Below are positions 11,290-22,136 of a stretch of DNA of 64,000 bases, in pieces. Both the position numbers and the translations under genes were made by a program. Positions within the stretch are counted from its first letter, which is position 1. The number at the start of each line of letters is the position of its first letter. The stretch lies in the NCBI GenBank assembly GCA_905221605.1, contig CAJNDS010001524.1, positions 419,501-483,500 of the forward strand, given 5' to 3'. The notes beneath the pieces are model-generated. The model worked only from the letters and a program-made list of their open reading frames with translations, searched no databases and had not been told where the DNA came from. Source of the stretch: Symbiodinium natans. Its lineage: Eukaryota > Sar > Dinophyceae > Suessiales > Symbiodiniaceae.

Positions 11290-11465
11290 TTTTCGGTGTT
11301 CACCGTCGCTTTACAAGGGATTTTGATGGCTTTGTTCTGGGCTTCACAGGGGTTTGTGTCGACGGCCAGCGAATGATAGCGATGGACTGATGTTTCTGCT
11401 GTGGGTACTGTAAGCGGCGCTGCTTTTCGGTGTTCCCCGTCGCTTTACAGGGTTTTTTGATCTTC
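11290..11465. repeat. ~40-bp direct repeat pair
   Basis: TTTTCGGTGTTC.CCGTCGCTTTACA occurs at about 11291-11315 and again at 11423-11448, some 131 bp apart. The spacing would suit an insertion or a local duplication. Confidence 0.6.
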
Positions 11466-11637
11466 AGCATGGAAATGCCCTGACAAGGGTAAAGCCGCCA
11501 GCCGCAAGTACCCCAGTTTGGACCCTTGCTCATAGAGACAGGTCTGTTAGGGTTGTCTAGGGTTCTTGGGTTGTAGGGCTCGCCTTTTGTAAAGTAAGGC
11601 TTTCAGGTCCTCTGGGGCTGTTTAGGATTGTGTGGCT

Positions 11638-11735
11638 CGCCTCCTCTTCGTCGGAGGAGTCAGACTCACTGGGGATGGCGTCGTCAATGCCCAGATCTGC
11701 CTGGCCGGGCTTGGGCTGACTCCAGAGTTTAAGGT
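11638..11735 (-). CDS. acidic exon (SESDSSDEEE)
   Basis: The minus strand reads QPKPGQADLGIDDAIPSESD then SSDEEEASHTI, an acidic serine run typical of casein kinase 2 sites. The upstream GGCCAG may be the acceptor. The protein is unknown. Confidence 0.5.
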
Positions 11736-11984
11736 TTAAGGTGCTTGGGGGGGGGGGAGGGGGGGCGTGGAGGGTGTCCTTAGTGGGGATTCTGGTTCCC
11801 CACCTGTCTTAAAATCCTTATTAAAGGACTGTTAGTAATTAGTATAGAGGGGAACATACCAAAAATATGCCCAAGCAAGCCTCAGCAATGCATCAACGCC
11901 TCACACCCCCCTTCCCATATGCCGAAACTCTATATTAGCGACAGACAAAATCACACTACACGGTGCGAGGTCGCGAGATACCAA

Positions 11985-12100
11985 ATTATCGCTTTAGGTG
12001 GGGCCCATATCGCTTTACATACTATGGGACTGGGGATGCATGTATCTAAATGTGCAAACAAATGTAATCGCTTTAGGTGGGGCCCATGTCGCTTTCCATG
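11985..12100. repeat. ~27-bp direct repeat pair
   Basis: ATCGCTTTAGGTGGGGCCCA occurs at 11988-12007 and again at 12067-12086, followed both times by (TA/TG)TCGCTTT. The period is 79 bp. Confidence 0.7.
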
Positions 12101-12309
12101 GTTTACCAACTCGTGTCCACCGTAGTACTGGCTTCAAGAAACATAATTTTGGCAGGCGCTCATATAAACCCTTAAACAAATTAGGGTAGTTATGGGCCCT
12201 TATAAACGGGGACCCCCTATACACCCCTTACAGCATATACCCTGTACAACCCAACTTAAGGGGTTATACTACAGAACCCTTTAAAGGAGGTAAGCGACCA
12301 TATTAAGGG

Positions 12310-12432
12310 CCTATCCTAAACCCTAGCCCCAAACCCTAAACCCTAAACCCTAAACCCTAGACCAAAAACCCTAAACCCTAAACCCTAAACCCTAGCCCTA
12401 AACCCTAAACTACTAAACCCTAAACCCTACAC
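12310..12432. repeat. telomeric-type array (CCCTAAA)n
   Basis: Mostly CCCTAAA with a few CCCTAG variants. Confidence 0.9.
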
Positions 12433-12789
12433 CCGGGTTCCTTATGATAACCCCCATGCGCCTCGCTTTCAGCGCGCTGTGAGCTGCCCTGACGGCTCGC
12501 GGCGCTGTTGGGCCTGCTGTGGGGTTCGGGGTTTAGGGTTTAGGGTGTGGGGTTTCGGGTTTCGGGTTTCCAGCTTGGGTTTAGGATATATGATAACAAG
12601 TGAAGCTTCAAACTATTCTTATTCTTGCTGATTACTCACTCTTGTTCTTGCTCCTAGTCTTGTTCTTCTTGTGCATATCACTTGCATGGTTCTCCACCCC
12701 TGGTTTTTGCCCGTCTCCTGATGATTTTGACATCTCGCGTGAGGTTTTATGAGGTAAACCCTGTTTAACCCCCAAACCCCAAACCCTAA

Positions 12790-13012
12790 ATCCTAAGACC
12801 CGCTCATCCTTGGCATTTCAGCCCCCCCCCCCCATTCCCCTTCCCCTCCTTCCCTACGCCCCCCTCTCCCCCCCCCGCCCCCCAACTCCCCTTCCCTACC
12901 CCCTTCCCCAACCCCCCCACCCCCGGCGCAAACGGCCTGGAGTCGCTGTTCGCCACCCGTAAGATGCCCGCGCCGAAAGGCGGCGGCGTCCTCCACGAGC
13001 TGGCAGATTTTA
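12790..13012 (-). CDS. exon-like shard beside a C-rich tract
   Basis: At 12935-13012 the minus strand reads KICQLVEDAAAFRRGHLTGG then EQRLQAV. The adjoining 12820-12925 is a C-rich low-complexity tract and not coding. Confidence 0.35.
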
Positions 13013-13219
13013 TCGTTTAGGGTTCGTATGATAGGTTTTTGTGTCTTGATAGGGGGTGTTTAGGGTTGTTCTTAGGGTTCTGATAAGGGGTTTCTTCTAG
13101 GGTTCTTATAGGGTTGTTTAGGGTTCGTAAATTTTAAAGGCTTTTGGATGAGTGTGTTCTAGGGCTTTAATCGGTCTATAGGGTCAGGGTTCCTGGATAG
13201 GAGACAGGCGTTCAGAGGG

Positions 13220-13290
13220 CTGAGGGTTCGGGACATCGACCAGCATGCTCCGAACGAACCACATCCCCAAGTCGAGGCGCCCTTCAGCAC
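13220..13290 (-). CDS. exon-like shard, unknown
   Basis: The minus strand reads AEGRLDLGMWFVRSMLVDVP. It directly abuts the left half of an interrupted GGTAGCCC element. Confidence 0.4.
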
Positions 13291-13460
13291 GGTAGCCCAG
13301 TAACCATATCATAAAACCCTAAACCCTAAACCCTAAACCCTAAACCCTAAACCCTAAACCCTAAACCCTAAACCCTAAACCCCTTTTTTTGGGTTGGGTA
13401 CTAGAGAGAAGGGGCACCCAGCACCCCAAAACAAAAGGGTAAAGGGTACCACTGGGCCAA
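13288..13460. mobile_element. GGTAGCCC element split by a telomeric array
   Basis: Left half GGTAGCCCAGTAACCATATC, then CCCTAAA units at 13312-13384, then the right half from CCTTTTTTTGGGTTGGG to GGTACCACTGGGCC. Confidence 0.8.
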
Positions 13461-13635
13461 GAGAAGGAGATCCTCAGAATTTCGGACCAGGATGTGCTGC
13501 GAACCCTTTTAAGCACTGCCGGACTCCGACTCCACAGAAGGGGCTGTGGCTTGCAGGGCTTGGGGCCGGGGCGGGGTTCCTGGTTCATTATGGAGTTCCA
13601 GGGCCCGAAACCCAAAGCCCAAAAACAGCCGCAGT

Positions 13636-13917
13636 AACCCTAAACCCTAAACCCTAAACCCTAAACCCTAAACCCTAAACCCTAAACCCTAAACCCTAAA
13701 CCCTAAACCCTAAACCCTGCCCCAAGCTCCTCTGCACTTGGCATGCCGGGCTCGCGCTGCGAGACTGCTTCGCCAAGGGATGGGGGATACCGCGACCTGA
13801 CCGAAGGCCATGGGAGGAGGTCCATTCTGTAGGGTTTGGGGTTTAGGGTTTAGGGTTTAGGGTTTAGGGTTTAGGGTTTAGGGTTTAGGGTTTAGGGTTT
13901 AGGGTTTAGGGTTTAGG
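13636..13917. repeat. opposed telomeric arrays
   Basis: About eleven CCCTAAA units (13636-13719), a 110-bp spacer and about twelve TTTAGGG units (13829-13917). Confidence 0.95.
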
Positions 13918-14501
13918 CCTTGGGGACTGAACCCTGAAAGGGTGAAAGTATAGGGTTTGGGGTTAGGGTTTAGGGTTCAGGGCAGTTCTAAGGTTTTGCA
14001 ATGTGAAACCTTTCAGATAGAAAGGCCCCACAGTGCCTCAAACCCTCAACACTCCCACATCAGGTCTGTATTAAGTACCCACAGGCTCGAATTATAGTCA
14101 GAGCTGACCTTGTTCGTTTGCGCGGCTTAAAGGCTCAAGCATAAAGGGTTTAGAGGGGTGACATTTCCCAAAAAACACAACATGTTCAAATCAAAGCGTG
14201 TCGTGGTGGTGCGGATTTCGGGCTTAGGATTTTAAGGCTAAAAAGAACAAATGCCATTGAACTCTTATATTTGCAAGAACCTCAATGAGCAATCTAGGAA
14301 CCCTAATCCTTTTGACACACCCAAGAAACTTGAATCCTACACAAAAGGCCGCATTTACGAGGCCCAGAAATTTTAAACTTTCTTTCGGGCTTTGGGTTCA
14401 GGGTTTTGGGGCTTTACGGTTAGGCTTTCTCATAGAAAAACTTTCTTATCTTCCTACTTCATGCGGGAAGTAGGTACCCTTCTCGCCCCAAGTCACCATC
14501 T

Positions 14502-14596
14502 ACATGTAGGGCCCTCTAGACACAACCCTTACTACTTGGGTTCTAACTGCCTTAACTAAAGTCATTATAGTAAAGGGGAGAACCCTGTTCGTAACC
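14502..14596. mobile_element. CCTACATGTAGGGCCC element
   Basis: Left CTACATGTAGGGCCCTCTAG and a right end AGTAAAGGGGAGAACCCT, partly decayed. Confidence 0.6.
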
Positions 14597-14597
14597 C

Positions 14598-14678
14598 CCT
14601 AACCCTAAACCCTAAACCCTAAACCCTAAACCCTAAACCCTAAACCCTAAACCCTTAAACCCGAAACCCTAAACCCTA
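14598..14678. repeat. telomeric-type array (CCCTAAA)n
   Basis: About ten units with one CCCTTAAA slip. Confidence 0.95.
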
Positions 14679-15106
14679 CTTGCAGCGCATCAGCCCTTGC
14701 GGCGCCTGCGCCGGGCTTCCTCACGGGGACGCTGCCGCCCCGGCGAATCGCACCTGAGCGGAAAATGAGAATTCGCAGCTCGGGGGTTTGGCACCTGAGT
14801 CTAGGGGTGCGAGTTCCACAGGGTTTAGGGTTCCAGGGTTAGGGTTTAGGGTTTGGGGTTTAGGGTTTGTCAATCCCAAAAGCCTCAAGTCCCACAACAA
14901 AATTTCGGTCAAGGGGGGGGGGGGAGGGGTGCAGGTGAAACCCCGACTCTGGGCTACCCGCCGGGCGGGAGCCGCCCCTCCGAGGCACCTGCTCGAGACT
15001 GGTTTCGGGTCTAGGGTTTAGGGTTCAGGGGATAGGGATGAGGGTTTAGGGTTTAGGGGTGAGAGGCTTAAGGAGTGAGGGCGAAGTTCTTTGCCCTAAG
15101 ACGCCC

Positions 15107-15235
15107 TACATGTAGGGGCCCCCTAGTTTAATAATAGGGTTTTTAAGGGGCCTTAATTGGGTTGTAAGTCTTACGATTTAAGACATAATTCTCTTAACTA
15201 AAGTTAGTACCACAAGGGGGGGCCCTACTTGTAGG
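15107..15235. mobile_element. CCTACATGTAGGGGCCCC element
   Basis: Inverted ends CCTACATGTAGGGGCCCCCT / GGGGGGGCCCTACTTGTAGG, about 129 bp, non-coding. Confidence 0.85.
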
Positions 15236-15316
15236 CCCTCACAACCCTACCTGGACCCCAGAAAGCATCCCTCAATACGAAGGCCTGAGGGAACCTTACT
15301 TATCTTAGAGGGTACT

Positions 15317-15547
15317 TTGGAGGTCTCGCCTGAACTGAAACTAGGCCTCATATCAAGTGGTGGACGGCTCATTCACTCTGAGTATGCTGGGGTGAGCAAC
15401 CTACTGAGGGATCTACCCTCATGCTTCGCCTGCCAGAGAGGACCCTATTCCAATGATGTTGACGATGCCCGTACGGGAGGCGAAACGGAAGGCGTATTCC
15501 CCAAGGAAAATGTCAGACAGAAGAGAACCCCAAGCCCTGAACCCTAG
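15317..15547 (+). CDS. possible plus-strand exon
   Basis: The plus strand is open for 76 codons (SELKLGLISSGGRLIHSEYA ... NDVDDARTGGE). No family was recognised and the splice borders are not clear. Confidence 0.3.
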   Translation: MEVSPELKLGLISSGGRLIHSEYAGVSNLLRDLPSCFACQRGPYSNDVDDARTGGETEGVFPKENVRQKRTPSPEP

Positions 15548-15699
15548 CCCCAAACCCTGAGAGCTTCAAGGCCTGGCCCTTGGTTCTGCGCGTCATGAGG
15601 ATGGCAGCAATTTCGATGTTTTTGGGTTTGGGGTTTGGGGTTTATGGTTTAGGGTGGCGAAACGCTCATGCTCAAAGCCTTCGCTGCGGCGTAGGTGTG

Positions 15700-15786
15700 G
15701 GGTTTATGGACATCCTGACATCCTTCTTCGAGCAACTGAGGTTCAAGCAGTGGATCTACCTGCCTCAAGCTACCACAGGACCGTGA
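15700..15786 (+). CDS. possible plus-strand exon with stop
   Basis: The plus strand reads DILTSFFEQLRFKQWIYLPQ then ATTGP and a stop (TGA 15784). Confidence 0.35.
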   Translation, partial: GFMDILTSFFEQLRFKQWIYLPQATTGP

Positions 15787-16212
15787 AAAACCGTGAAGCA
15801 GGCTAGGATTAGAATTAGGCTTCATGCTTTGGTGCTGTAGGGTTGAGGGTGTGAAGGCTTGGGGTTCACGCCTTAAGGCTTTAGGCTTTAGGGTTTGAGG
15901 GCTTGGGGGCTTGAACATTAAGGGAAAGTGGCACAAAGCGAGCCTGCTTTTTGATAGCCGCCGGCAAGCGGCCTTCAACGGAGGATTTCGGCCCACATTC
16001 TCACATCCCAAAGAGCCGAAGTTTCACGCCCTGTTTCTTATAGGAGATCAAGGCAGGGGGTTTAGGGTTTAGGGTTTAGGGTTTAGAGTTTAGGGTCTTG
16101 ACAGCCAGCCAGCTACAGAATTTTTGGAGTGTCAGAACTTTTGAAGATGACATGGGTGGCGCCAGCGAACATGCTTCTTTCATTCTGCGTTCTACAGGAA
16201 TAGCTTAAACAA

Positions 16213-16492
16213 ACTCCCTAAACCCTAAACCCTTAACCCTAAGCCTTAATCCCTAAAACCTAAGCCCTACTAGTAAAGCCTAAACCCTAAACCCTAAACA
16301 CCTGGCAGAAGGAACTGCTCGTACAGCTGCCGGCTAAGTGTCCCAGATGCCTGTTGCGCCTTTCAAGATTCAGAACCCTAAACCCTAAACCCTATTAGCT
16401 AAACCCTAAACCCTAAACCCTAAACCCTAAACCCTAAACCCTAAACCCTAAACCCTAAACCCTAAACCCTAAACCCTAAACCTAAAGCCTGC
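16213..16492. repeat. telomeric-type arrays (CCCTAAA)n
   Basis: A degenerate run at 16213-16298 and a clean run at 16376-16492 flank about 75 bp of unique sequence. Confidence 0.9.
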
Positions 16493-17030
16493 TTATGACT
16501 GCGCCCTTCTCCAGTATTCTCTCGACACTGCAGGTCGCCCAACAAAATTGCCCAAACATCATCCTGAAGCGTTTTAAAAGGACAGGGGAGGAACGATTGC
16601 CCATGAGTGCCCCAAAACCCTATACCTTGTCTACATGAATGCTTAAAACTTAACGAAACGTTTTGGTTTTGAGAATCTTTTCCTCTCCCCCCCCCCCCCC
16701 ACCCAACACCAACCTTCGAAGACTCGTCTAGGACCCCTCGGGGGTCCCTGCACGGGACTGGGATTCTGGGAGATGGGTCCGCTGAAAAAATCTTGCTGAA
16801 ACCCTCCCTGCACACTTCGTTCTGGTGCCTTTCTGGGCACCCTCTGACACACAGACACACACACACACACACACACACACGAAATCAAATCTTCATGAAG
16901 GAGGAAGTTTGTGGAGGCACGCGCGTAGACAGTGGCCTGTCAAGAAAGAAAACTGCGATTTCTGGGGAGGGTTTGGTGATTCTAAACACATATGTGATGT
17001 AAAGGGGCCTTGCGAATCGCCCAGGCCAAT

Positions 17031-17134
17031 AACCCTTAACCCTAAACCCTAAACCCTAAACCCTACACCCTAAACCCTAAACCCTAAACCCTAAACCCAC
17101 AATAACCCTACACCCTAAACCCTAAACCCTAAAC
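17031..17134. repeat. telomeric-type array (CCCTAAA)n
   Basis: Units with CCCTACA variants. Confidence 0.9.
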
Positions 17135-17248
17135 TTCATTCACAGACCAGGGGCTGCGGCAGGCTTTCCGTGGCGCTCCGGCTTCGGCTACCTCGGCAAG
17201 GCAGGCCCCAAAATCACCGGATTTAGGGGGCGGATTTTGGGGTTTTGG

Positions 17249-17352
17249 GTTGGGATGTTCCGCCATGTACTACAAGTCCTTAATAGGGATTGAAAGGGGG
17301 GGTACTAGACTTAATCTCTATTAAGGACTGTTGGTATAAAGGGGACCAGCCC
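17249..17352. mobile_element. GGGATGTTCC hairpin element
   Basis: GGGATGTTCCGCC, then AGTCCTTAATAGGGATT, and the reverse AATCTCTATTAAGGACTG later. Same family as 26539-26654. Confidence 0.65.
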
Positions 17353-18100
17353 AAGTTTTGGTGGTTTGGGGTTGAGGGATTTAGGGTTTTGGGGTTTTAG
17401 GGTTCAGGGTTTTGGGGGCTTTCAGGGCTTAGGGGTTTAGCGGGTTGCGGGGCTTTAGGGCCTGAGGGGGTTTAAGGTTTGGGGCTGAGGGTTTTAAGGT
17501 TTAGGGGTTTAGGGCTTTGGGGTTTTAGGGTTTAGGGTTTAAGGTCCTTCACATGGGCCCTGCATTGGGGCAACCTTAACTACTATCCCTTATATTAACC
17601 TGAATCAAGAGAGCAACAGAAACACCCGAGACAAGTGGGGTTTGTGGGCTTTGCAGGGTTCAGGGCTTAGGGGTTCAATCAGACTGCGGCAGCGCCCCAA
17701 ACAGAATCTACACCGTCCCACACCTGCCGAAGCCTTCTTAGGGTTTAGGGTTTAGGGTTGATGGTTGAGGGTTTAGGGTAAGCCCTGATTCTTCGAAACA
17801 GGTTGAAGCACTGAGCCTCGAAACCACAAGGGCCCTGGCCCGGGCCGCGCGACCTTTCGCTCGCGGCGCTCGCCGCGGAACCGCCAGTGCCGGGGCGACT
17901 GCCCATGGAGTGATACAGGGTTTTGGGGTTTTAGGCCTGCGGAACTTACGTCCCAATTTTGGGTCTGCATTGTAGGGGAGGCTGTCTGAACTCAAGAGAG
18001 ATGCATGCAAACGCAATGCTCCCAATGGATGTGCTAAGCTGAAGCTTCAAAGAGACAATGGAGAACGACTACGATGCAGAATGCCTGCAAGGAGAGGAAC

Positions 18101-18196
18101 TTGGTAGCCCCTGTAAGGGCACCCTTTTTGGGGTTGACTACTTTATGCGGGAACCGTGAACCAAAAAAAGGGAAAAGGGTACCACTGGGCTACCAA
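18101..18196. mobile_element. GGTAGCCC inverted-repeat element with target duplication
   Basis: A 96-bp element with perfect 10-bp inverted ends TTGGTAGCCC / GGGCTACCAA. The flanks carry the 6-bp direct repeat AGGAAC (18095-18100, 18197-18202), as left by a DNA transposon. It contains AAGGGCACCCTTTTTGGGG like the other family members. Its ends hold GT and AG, so it could be spliced out. Confidence 0.85.
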
Positions 18197-18632
18197 AGGA
18201 ACGAACACACTGCCTTGAGCGTCCCGGTAGAGGGGGCAGCTGGGAGGCCGCGGGAGGCCTCGGCAAAACCATCCTGACATTTACATGGGGCTTGCCCTCA
18301 ACTAACCTTGACACAGGAAGTCATATTGTAAAAGATATCATGTCCCTATAGAAGCAAGGGGACCCCAATCCTCACCCGCTTTGAGGGTGGCGGCCTTTGG
18401 TATGAAGGATGTCTTTTTTTCTCCACTTTCTTGGGACATGCAACACAGAGTCGCCGTTCCACGACAAACCACCCGAAAGCCTAAACCCTGAACCCTAAAC
18501 CCCTAAACCCTAAACCCTAAAGCCTAAACCCTAAACCCCCAAAAAAACTCCCTAAGCTGGACCGACCGGGAGGCGCACGCAATAGAGGGGTAGGTGCTGG
18601 AGGACCCCCATAGAAAGGGGGCCCCTACTTGT

Positions 18633-18911
18633 AAGCCCTAAACCCTAAACCCTAAACCCTAAACCCTAAACCCTAAACCCTAAACCCTAAACCCTAAACC
18701 CTACCCCTAAACCCTAAACCCTGTCTTTCGGCCCAAGCGGCCCCTCCTCTTCAGGGACCTCCTGCGCTGCCGCCGCAGGAGCCGCCTGGGAAGCCTGTCT
18801 CGCGATATGCTTCTTCAACCCTAAACCCTAAACCCTAAACCCTAAACCCTAAACCCTAAACCCTAAACCCTAAAACCCTAAACCCTAAACCCTAAACCCT
18901 AAACCCCTAAA
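18633..18911. repeat. telomeric-type arrays (CCCTAAA)n
   Basis: Arrays at 18633-18722 and 18818-18911 flank a 95-bp coding-like shard (minus, KKHIARQASQAAPAAAAQEV). Confidence 0.9.
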
Positions 18912-19240
18912 CATGCACACACCTATACATACATGCATGCATGCATACATACATACCTTGCGCACAACCTACATAGTATATATTAGTGTACTACATATAC
19001 ATATATATGTATACACACATTGTGCTGTATAGTTTTAAGTGTTACGATCCTGCATTTTCTTATGTTCTACAGAGCTATTTGTGAGTTTTTGTTTCCTTCT
19101 ACAACTATACGTTTACGTGTATTGGCATGCTCATATTTATAGCCACTGGGTATGTAGTCGGGCAGACACTGGGCATGTCGCAAGAAGCTGGGCGAGACTC
19201 GCTGTAGCATAGAAGGGATCACCAAGTTCGACTCGCGAAA
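18905..19240. other. AT-rich spacer, no feature seen
   Basis: Contains ATGCATGC/ATAC and TATA simple repeats but no coding-like frame. Confidence 0.5.
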
Positions 19241-19245
19241 ACAAC

Positions 19246-19335
19246 CCCAAACCCTAAACCCTAAACCCTAAGCCCTGAGCCCTAAGCCCTAAGCCCTAAG
19301 CCCTGAGCCCTAAACCCTAACCCTAAACCCTAAAG
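19246..19335. repeat. telomeric array with CCCTAAG/CCCTGAG variants
   Basis: CCCTAAA at the ends and CCCTAAG inside. Confidence 0.9.
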
Positions 19336-19339
19336 GTCC

Positions 19340-20330
19340 CACTCAACTGCCCCGACACAGTGGCCAGTCGCGGTCCGGGGAATGCCAGGCGGCGACAGGG
19401 CAATGAGCATCGGCAATTGGAGATTTCCCAAATGGGGACCCCCCTATCGGCCGCAAACAGATTACAGGGGAATAGGGTTTAGGGTTAGTCCTTGTTATAG
19501 CAACCCTAGAGGAGGTACTCCTGTCTCATGAAGTGTGTCTTTGTCGAACAACACTAGTCCATTATGCGTTTGATCTGGTTTCGCTACAAGCGAGAGTCAA
19601 GATAAACACGAACCGGGGGAATTCGTTGAAGAGTGTTTAAGAAGTAGAGTTTCGGGTTTAGGGTTTAAGGCCAGCCTCCAATTCACGAATCCGCTGCTTC
19701 TGCTCGCAGCACAGCGCATGCAGCCTCCAAGAATGCATCAGAAAATGGGGTCGTCGGGCTGATCCTCGAGAATTACATGTAGGGACCCTAAGTTATAAAT
19801 AGGGTTATCAAGGGCCCTTCATTGGTTTACAAGTCTGACTACGTAGGTTCGATTACCCTTAAAAAAAGTTTGTATACTTTTCACTATATTTCTAACTAGG
19901 GGCCCCTACATGTAAACCCTTTTGGAATTGTCGTGGGATTTTCAAAGGATCGATTTAGCAAACCTCCCAATTGGAGCCGCCTAGCCTCGTGACCCCCCCC
20001 CCCCCCCCCGAAAAACCCCAAACCCTAAATTGGGGCTTCCCAACTATGTGTGTTGCAGGGAGGGTCCTTATAAAGGGGGCTATACTCTGTTAGGGGGACA
20101 CCCCGTAGTTGGGGTCATGCCTACGTGTCTGAAAGCTAAGCCCGAGAAGCACAAACTTCAGCATGTGGGTTGTTCTCTAAATTAGGGTCCAGCGTGCCGC
20201 CTTATAGTGGGTACCAAAAAAGGGATTCGGAAACTGCCCATGTTGGGGCAAGGGTGGGAGGGGGATCAAGCAAGCAAGCATGAAGGTTGATGACTCAACA
20301 GCACTCGTCGAGTGTACCTCCAGATGCTTG
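19340..20330. other. spacer with one inverted-repeat element, no gene seen
   Basis: Apart from the element at 19775-19917 and a poly-C run at about 19997, nothing could be supported. Confidence 0.4.
19775..19917. mobile_element. TACATGTAGGGACCC element
   Basis: Inverted ends TTACATGTAGGGACCCTAAG / CTAGGGGCCCCTACATGTAA, about 143 bp. Confidence 0.85.
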
Positions 20331-20411
20331 CTTCCTAAGCCCTAAACCCCCCAAACCCTAAACCCTAAACCCTAAACCCTAAACCCTTCCTCAATTCAGG
20401 GTTTAGGGCTT

Positions 20412-20512
20412 GGGGTCTTTGCACCTTTGGACTTCCGTCTGCAAGTCCTGGCAACGCGCTTCGGCCTCCGAGCCGGGTGCGGGCAAAACATGTGGCTGAA
20501 CTCAGGGGCGAC
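20412..20512 (-). CDS. coiled-coil exon shard
   Basis: The minus strand reads GSEAEARCQDLQTEVQRCKD, a heptad-like pattern. It is first of a run of similar minus-strand shards to 26.1 kb, possibly exons of one long coiled-coil protein. Confidence 0.45.
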
Positions 20513-20515
20513 TTG

Positions 20516-20636
20516 GGGGTTTAGGGTTTAGGGTTTAGGGTTTAGGGTTTAGGGTTTAGGGTTTAGGGTTTAGGGTTTAGCGTTTAGGGGTTAGGGTTAA
20601 GGGGTTTAGGGTTTAGGGTTTAGGGTTTAGAGTTTA
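20516..20636. repeat. telomeric-type array (TTTAGGG)n
   Basis: About fifteen units. Confidence 0.95.
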
Positions 20637-20721
20637 TCCCTCTAAACCCTGCAGGCCCGCTATACACCCGGCAAACCCTGCAAACCCCCACAAGCCCTCT
20701 AAACCCTGCAAAAAACAAAAA

Positions 20722-20826
20722 CCTGGGGGCCAATGTTAGGGGTCATATCCCCTATACTACTATAATTCCCATTCGGGCAGTACGAACCATGAACCGTTTT
20801 AGGGTTCATTTGGTCCCCAAGGAAAC
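20722..20826. mobile_element. GACCAAATGAA-family element
   Basis: GGGGTCATATCCCCTATACT and right end AGGGTTCATTTGGTCCCC; touches the mixed telomeric array at 20826. Confidence 0.75.
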
Positions 20827-21036
20827 CTAAAACCCTAGACCCCAAACCCTGAACCCTAAACCCTAAACCCTGAACCCTAAACCCTGAACCCCTAAACCCT
20901 GAACCCTAAACCCTAAACCCTGAACCCCTAAACCCTGAAACCCAAAACCCTGAACCCTGAACCCTAAACCCTAAACCCTGAACCCTAAACCCTGAAACCC
21001 TGAACCCCAAACCCTAAACCCTAAAACCCCAAAACC
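20826..21036. repeat. mixed CCCTAAA/CCCTGAA array
   Basis: About 210 bp of CCCTAAA and CCCTGAA units, flanked on both sides by copies of AGGGTT CATTTGG..CC AAGGAAAC (see findings). Confidence 0.9.
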
Positions 21037-21171
21037 CTTCTAGGGTTCATTTGGCTCCCAAGGAAACTTCATTTCATGGCGAGGCCTCGTCAGCTCTCAA
21101 CGCTTCCTCGCGGCCGCGCCTCAGTCGGTTCGATCTCTTTGCCCCCGGTTGTTCTTTGTCTTGTAATTGGC

Positions 21172-21365
21172 TTGGGTTTAGGGTTTAGGGTTTAGGGTTT
21201 AGGGTTTAGGGTTTAGGGTTTAGGGTTTAGGGTTTAGGGTTTAGGGTTTAGGGTTTAGGGTTTAGGGTTTAGGGTTTAGGGTTTAGGGTCTAGGGTCTAG
21301 GGTCTAGGGTTTAGGGTTTAGGGTTTAGGGTTTAGGCTTTAGGGTTTAAGGTTTAAGGTTTAGGG
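21172..21365. repeat. telomeric-type array (TTTAGGG)n, long
   Basis: About 27 units with a few TCTAGGG. Confidence 0.95.
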
Positions 21366-21746
21366 CCACTAAACCACTCCGACCACAGCCCCCTGAAACC
21401 CCAAATATTTCAGAGAATGCCTGATCTCGATTGGTCTGCGCCCTCGCTTGGCTTCGTTCACCCTCCTCCCCCTTGACTTGCTGATCCGAAGTGTGGGCCC
21501 TTAATTTGAGTCCCTTGTTATAAAACCCTTGTAGACACTATATATATATATATATGTGTTTATGTTTACATTTATATATATAGTAAGGGTCCATACTTCG
21601 CATCCCTATAAACAAGGGTAAGGGGCCACACTGGGAGCCCATGGTTCAAACCTTAGGTTGACCCAAAGGGTTTCAGGGTCTACGGTTTAGGGCAGGGGGG
21701 AAGGGCTCGGGGCATTGGATTAGGGTTTAGGGATGATGGTTCTGTG

Positions 21747-21830
21747 TAGAGTTTGCCTTAACGGCAGGCCAGCTGCTCTTCGTGATGTTTGGCCAGCTCC
21801 TCGACAGTCTGCTTGGCCTCACGAACGGAA
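21747..21830 (-). CDS. coiled-coil exon shard
   Basis: The minus strand reads REAKQTVEELAKHHEEQLAC then Arg and a stop, or a GT donor just before it. Long telomeric arrays lie on both sides. Confidence 0.5.
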
Positions 21831-21833
21831 ATG

Positions 21834-21955
21834 GTTTAGGGTTTAGGGTTTAGGGTTTAGGGTTTAGGGTTTAGGGTTTAGGGTTTAGGGTTTAGGGTTT
21901 AGGGTTTAGGGTTTAGGGTTTAGGGTTTAGGGTTTAGGGTTTAGGGTTTAGGGTT
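21834..21955. repeat. telomeric-type array (TTTAGGG)n
   Basis: About seventeen perfect units. Confidence 0.95.
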
Positions 21956-22029
21956 CTGCAGAACTGGCGAAGGGCCTTCGGGGGTTTAGGGTTTCGGGTT
22001 TGGGGTTTTAGGGCCTTGAGGGTTTTGGG

Positions 22030-22132
22030 GGAAAACATCCTGCTGTCAGCACCCTCTGCGCATCCCACGCCTGTGAAGGCTCTCCAGCCCAAGGGCCGAA
22101 ACCCAAGTCTCACGGCTTTGATGAGCTTCAGA
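22030..22132 (-). CDS. exon-like shard
   Basis: The minus strand reads LKLIKAVRLGFRPLGWRAFT. A plus-strand frame is also open. Confidence 0.3.
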
Positions 22133-22136
22133 TCCC

